Shown here: positions 60,994 to 64,000 of the stretch, piece after piece | Position numbering within the stretch: the first letter of the stretch is position 1 | How the letters are laid out: every line of letters starts with the position of its first letter | Source of the DNA: Novosphingobium sp. RL4 | GTDB lineage: Bacteria; Pseudomonadota; Alphaproteobacteria; Sphingomonadales; Sphingomonadaceae | Assembly (NCBI RefSeq): GCF_035658495.1 | Contig: NZ_CP141945.1 | Span: forward strand, 124,001 to 188,000 | DNA: 64,000 nt | Reading direction: 5' to 3' | Program-made: the position numbers and the translations under genes | The notes under the pieces: generated by a model | Databases searched by the model: none | Seen by the model: only the letters and a program-made list of their open reading frames with translations | Told to the model about the DNA's origin: nothing

Positions 60994-62400
60994 ATGCGCC
61001 GTACCCTGATCCCGCTCATTCTCGCCGCCGGTTCGCTGGCCGGGTGCAACATGGCGCCCCGCTACGTCCAGCCCGAGGCGGCCGCTCCACTGCAGTGGCC
61101 GCAAGGCGCCGCCTATGCCCCGGCAGAAGCGGGCGAGGCCGGCCTTCCCTGGCGGGCCCTGTTCGCCGATCCCCGCCTGCAAACGGTGATCGAGCGGGCG
61201 CTGGCGAACAACCGGAACCTTCAGGCCAGTCTTGCCAACGTGGCTTCGGCGCGCGCGCAGTATCATGTCGAACGTTCGTACCAGTTGCCGACACTAGCCG
61301 GAACGGCAAGCGCGAGCGCCACGCGGGGCCTCAAGAGCTCGCAGGGCGATAGCCAGAGCTACGATGCGAACATCGGTGCCAGCGCTTTCGAACTGGACCT
61401 GTTCGGCCGCCTCAGGAACCAGAGCCGGGAGGCTCTCGAGACCTATCTTTCCACCGAGTCCGGCTATCGCGCGGCGCGCCTCACGCTGGTGGCAAACGCC
61501 GCGACCGCCTACATAACACTCGCGTCCGACCGCGACCTGCTGTCGCTCGCCGAGCAGACGCGCGACAGCGGACGCCGTTCGGTGGAATTGACGCAAAGAC
61601 TGCTCAAATCGGGCCTTGCCGCAGCGGGAGACCTGGCTGCCGCGCAGACGGTGCTGGAACAGGCGACTTCCGACGTCGCTTCGCAGACGACGCTGGTCGC
61701 GCAGGACCGCAATGCGCTGGAATTGTTGGTGGGCGGCCCCGTGGAAGACGCCCTGCTGCCCGCGTCGCTGGCGGAACTCGACACGCGCATCGGGCAGGTT
61801 CCGGCGGGGCTGTCGTCCGATGTCCTCCTGCGGCGACCCGACGTCGTGGAGGCGGAGCATCAGCTCAAGGCCACATATTCCCAGATCGGCGCGGCCCGCG
61901 CCGCGTTCTTCCCGACCATCTCGCTGACGTCCGCTCTTGGCCTTGCCAGCACTGCGCTGGCAGATCTGTTCACCGGCGGCGCGCTCGGCGCCAGCGGCAC
62001 GGCGAGCGCCAGCCTGCCGATCCTTGGCGGCACGAACAAGGGCAACCTTGAATATGCGAAGGCGCAGCAGGAATACTACCTTGCCGCTTACCGGGCGGCG
62101 GTGCAGTCCGCATTCCGGGACGTGGCCGATGCGCTTGCCCGGCGCGGCACCATCACCAGTCAGCGCACCGCGCAGGACCGGCTGGTTACCGCAGCACAGA
62201 AGAGCTACGATCTGGCGGATGCCCAATACCGGGCCGGAACGGATACCTACCTGAACGCGCTCGTCGCCCAGCGTTCTCTCTATGCCTATCGCCAGACGCG
62301 GATTGCGACAATTCTGGCGGACCTCACCAACCGCGTGACCGTTTACAGCGCGATTGGTGCGGACGATACGCTGGCAGAGGAGAAGGCCTCAGGAAACTGA
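60994..62400 (+). CDS. RND outer-membrane efflux lipoprotein (OprM/NodT family)
   Basis: Outer-membrane channel of the tripartite pump, 468 residues. The start ATG 60994 follows GAGGAA by 8 bases and gives a lipoprotein signal MRRTLIPLILAAGSLAGC with lipobox LAGC. NodT-family features include PLQWPQG..., LPWRALFADPRLQTVIERALANNRNLQ, FELDLFGRLRNQSREALE, and DVLLRRPDVVEAEHQLKATYSQIGAARAAFFP. It completes the operon after the adaptor and permease. Confidence 0.95.
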   Translation: MRRTLIPLILAAGSLAGCNMAPRYVQPEAAAPLQWPQGAAYAPAEAGEAGLPWRALFADPRLQTVIERALANNRNLQASLANVASARAQYHVERSYQLPTLAGTASASATRGLKSSQGDSQSYDANIGASAFELDLFGRLRNQSREALETYLSTESGYRAARLTLVANAATAYITLASDRDLLSLAEQTRDSGRRSVELTQRLLKSGLAAAGDLAAAQTVLEQATSDVASQTTLVAQDRNALELLVGGPVEDALLPASLAELDTRIGQVPAGLSSDVLLRRPDVVEAEHQLKATYSQIGAARAAFFPTISLTSALGLASTALADLFTGGALGASGTASASLPILGGTNKGNLEYAKAQQEYYLAAYRAAVQSAFRDVADALARRGTITSQRTAQDRLVTAAQKSYDLADAQYRAGTDTYLNALVAQRSLYAYRQTRIATILADLTNRVTVYSAIGADDTLAEEKASGN

Positions 62401-62404
62401 GGCC
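62385..62404. terminator. Bidirectional terminator with GAAA tetraloop
   Basis: Perfect 8-base arms at 62385-62392 and 62397-62404 close a GAAA loop and include the stop codon of the outer-membrane gene. The facing thioesterase gene ends at 62415. The T-runs are weak on both sides, so termination efficiency is uncertain. Confidence 0.5.
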
Positions 62405-62414
62405 TGCGGCGGCC

Positions 62415-62834
62415 TTATTCGCCGGTGTCGCGGCTTTCCGGAGCAAAGAAATGCTGGATCACTTCGCGGGCCAGCCTGGCCGGCCGCATGGTGGAAGCAT
62501 CCAGGCAGCACCAGCTCGACTTGACTTCGGCCAGCACTTCCTCGCCGCGACGGATGATGGTTTCGTAGAACGCCCGCGCACCCTGCACTTTTTCGAGCAG
62601 GACCGTGGCGATCACGTCATCGTCGATGAAGGTCGGCTTGCGATAGGTGATTTCGTGCTTGAGCGCGACCCAGAGATGCTGCGCGACCGCTTCGGTGGGC
62701 GCAAGCGCCCGCCAATGATCGAGCACGGCATCCTGCACCCACTTCAGATAGCTGGCATTGTTGACATGCCCCATGAAGTCGATGTCGACCGGGTCGATGC
62801 CAATGGGATAGCTGTGGGGAATCGCGTTGCTCAC
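62415..62834 (-). CDS. Acyl-CoA thioesterase, 4HBT/YbgC-like hotdog protein
   Basis: A 139-residue hotdog-fold thioesterase with the family motif DPVDIDFMGHVNNASYLKWVQDA (catalytic Asp region), EITYRKPTFIDDDVIA and FYETIIRRGEEVLAEVKSSWCCLD. It would hydrolyse an acyl-CoA or aryl-CoA; which one cannot be told. The start is GTG 62834. It stands alone between the RND operon and a chemoreceptor gene. Confidence 0.9.
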   Translation of the reverse strand: MSNAIPHSYPIGIDPVDIDFMGHVNNASYLKWVQDAVLDHWRALAPTEAVAQHLWVALKHEITYRKPTFIDDDVIATVLLEKVQGARAFYETIIRRGEEVLAEVKSSWCCLDASTMRPARLAREVIQHFFAPESRDTGE

Positions 62835-62941
62835 GTCCCCGAAAGTAACAGTTCAGGCCCCCCACAGATAGCGGAAATGGGGGAAACGCCGAGATTTCCT
62901 CGGAATGAGGCAGTAACCTGCGGTTTTAATGTGGAATGATC

Positions 62942-62985
62942 GAAAGAGGAAAGGCCCGCGGATCGTTGCGATCGGTCCGCGAGCC
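62942..62985 (-). terminator. Terminator of the chemoreceptor gene
   Basis: On the minus strand a GGCTCGCGGA.../...TCCGCGGGCC stem (62953-62985) with an internal CGATCG pairing follows the chemoreceptor stop by 13 bases and is followed by a T-rich run (TTTCCTCTTT, 62942-62952). Confidence 0.8.
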
Positions 62986-62998
62986 TCGTTTCATCGTA

Positions 62999-64000
62999 TC
63001 AGGCCGCCGCGGTGTAGCGAGCCGGGCTCCGGCCGCCGCCCGTGTCGAAGCGGGCCGCCTGATCGTTGAGCGAAATCGCCTCGATCGTCAGGTTGCGTGC
63101 CGCGGCCGAAGTTTCCTCGACCATGGCGGCGTTCTGCTGGGTCGACTGGTCCATGGTGGAAACCGCGACCGTGATCTGGCTGATCGCCGACGATTGCGCC
63201 TGATTGTCTTCGGCCATCTGTCCGAGCAGGGTGTGAACCTCGCCCACCCCGCCCGAGATGGTCTCGAACGCGGCATCGACACGCTGCACCGCGTCAACGG
63301 CGGTCACGATGTCCGTCTGCGTCACGGTAAGCTGGTCACGCGCACGCTTGGCCTCTTCCTCGGCCCGCATGGCAAGCGCGGAAACCAGATCGGCGACGAC
63401 CGCGAAACCGCGCCCGGCATCTCCGGCGCGCCCGGCCTCGACGGCGGCGTTCATGGCGAGGACGCGGGTCTGGAACGCGATCTTGTCTACGCCTTCGATA
63501 ACCTGGTCGATGCCCTTTGCGCTCAGGCTCACGCGGTCCATCGCCTGAACGGCCTCGCCAGCCACGGTGCGGCCACCGGCAACGGTCGAGAGAGCCTCGT
63601 CGGCGCGGCGCACGGTCTGCGATGCCGCGGTTGCGGAAGCCTTCAGGCGGTGGTCGATCTGGACGAGCGCCGCCGAGGTTTCCTCAAGGCTGGCGGCGTT
63701 GGACTCGGTCCGCCGGGCAAGGTCTTCCGATGCCTGGGCGATTTCCTCCGACCCGGTGCGAATGCCAACGGCGCTGTTCGTTACGGCACCGATCATGCGG
63801 CGCAATTCGCCAAGGGCGGCGTTGAAGTTTTCCTTCAGTGCGGCATATCCCGCCGGGAACGGCGCGGAAATCTCTGCCGTGAGGTCGCCCCGCGTCAGCG
63901 CGTCGAGCCCGGCACCGACGGCGCTGGTGACGATACGCTGTTCCTCGGCCGAACGATGGTCGGCTTCCGCCCGATCTTCCGCGGCCTGACGGAACACATC
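62999..64000 (-). CDS. Methyl-accepting chemotaxis protein, N-terminus outside the window
   Basis: The C-terminal 334 residues of a chemoreceptor; the frame is open to the window edge, so the sensor and any membrane part lie beyond. Present are a HAMP-like segment ([30 protein letters not shown]), a long coiled coil and the signalling hairpin [51 protein letters not shown]. It ends in a short tail without a CheR-binding pentapeptide. The signalling part is closely similar to that of the globin-coupled receptor at 26188-27624. Confidence 0.93.
   Translation of the reverse strand, partial: DVFRQAAEDRAEADHRSAEEQRIVTSAVGAGLDALTRGDLTAEISAPFPAGYAALKENFNAALGELRRMIGAVTNSAVGIRTGSEEIAQASEDLARRTESNAASLEETSAALVQIDHRLKASATAASQTVRRADEALSTVAGGRTVAGEAVQAMDRVSLSAKGIDQVIEGVDKIAFQTRVLAMNAAVEAGRAGDAGRGFAVVADLVSALAMRAEEEAKRARDQLTVTQTDIVTAVDAVQRVDAAFETISGGVGEVHTLLGQMAEDNQAQSSAISQITVAVSTMDQSTQQNAAMVEETSAAARNLTIEAISLNDQAARFDTGGGRSPARYTAAA

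Noticed and set aside
1..64000. CRISPR arrays, tRNA or rRNA genes, insertion sequences, prophage
   Set aside because: No regularly spaced repeat array, cloverleaf-like sequence, transposase or phage structural gene was recognised by eye; a tRNA or small RNA could still be missed without a dedicated search.

Overview
The window is a GC-rich, densely coded bacterial chromosome segment with about 50 genes. It looks like an alphaproteobacterium of the Sphingomonadaceae (Novosphingobium/Sphingomonas type). This is inferred from the large TonB-dependent receptor next to a sugar symporter, the cobN/cobW/cbtBA cobalamin genes under two riboswitches, the mobA aromatic monooxygenase and the style of the chemoreceptor signalling domains. 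No rRNA, tRNA, CRISPR array, insertion sequence or prophage was recognised. The first gene (treY) and the last (a chemoreceptor) are cut by the window edges.

Layout: 1-12 kb is a mixed housekeeping and stress region: treY end, an MscS channel, msrB, a small outer-membrane barrel protein, poxB plus trxC, a secreted sulfatase divergent from a LysR regulator, and a DHA2 drug exporter. 12.3-21.6 kb is a vitamin B12 region. It holds a BtuF-like binding protein, the coupled operon cobW-cobN-cobO-bluB behind a cobalamin riboswitch, a histidine-phosphatase-like gene that seems to lack its catalytic histidine, and cbtB-cbtA (cobalt import) behind a second riboswitch on the other strand. 21.6-28.4 kb holds mobA with a MarR gene, an EamA transporter next to an unknown winged-helix protein, a globin-coupled chemoreceptor and a GNAT acetyltransferase.

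28.4-42.6 kb is the most coherent metabolic block: a peptidoglycan amino-sugar catabolic locus. The minus strand has a coupled operon nagB-II, nagA, a GH84 hexosaminidase without signal peptide, dld (D-lactate dehydrogenase) and a BadF-type GlcNAc kinase. The plus strand has a PP2C phosphatase coupled to anmK, a TonB-dependent receptor, an SSS symporter, murQ and a GntR regulator. Together they can take anhydro-MurNAc, MurNAc-6-P and GlcNAc to fructose-6-P, and the MurQ by-product D-lactate to pyruvate. A shared direct-repeat sequence lies upstream of both the operon and the receptor gene.

42.7-50 kb carries a YdeP-type molybdopterin oxidoreductase, a PQQ membrane dehydrogenase, an SDR gene coupled to yaaA, and a DsbA-like thiol oxidoreductase. 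50-56.3 kb is a colinear minus-strand metal-resistance run: a response regulator and histidine kinase, then a CnrY/CnrX/CnrH-like trans-envelope sigma module placed directly in front of copA-copB. The CnrX-like sensor keeps all five known metal ligands at the same spacing. Divergent from the two-component genes is a complete RND tripartite efflux operon with two strong hairpins before its outer-membrane gene. A thioesterase and a second chemoreceptor close the window.
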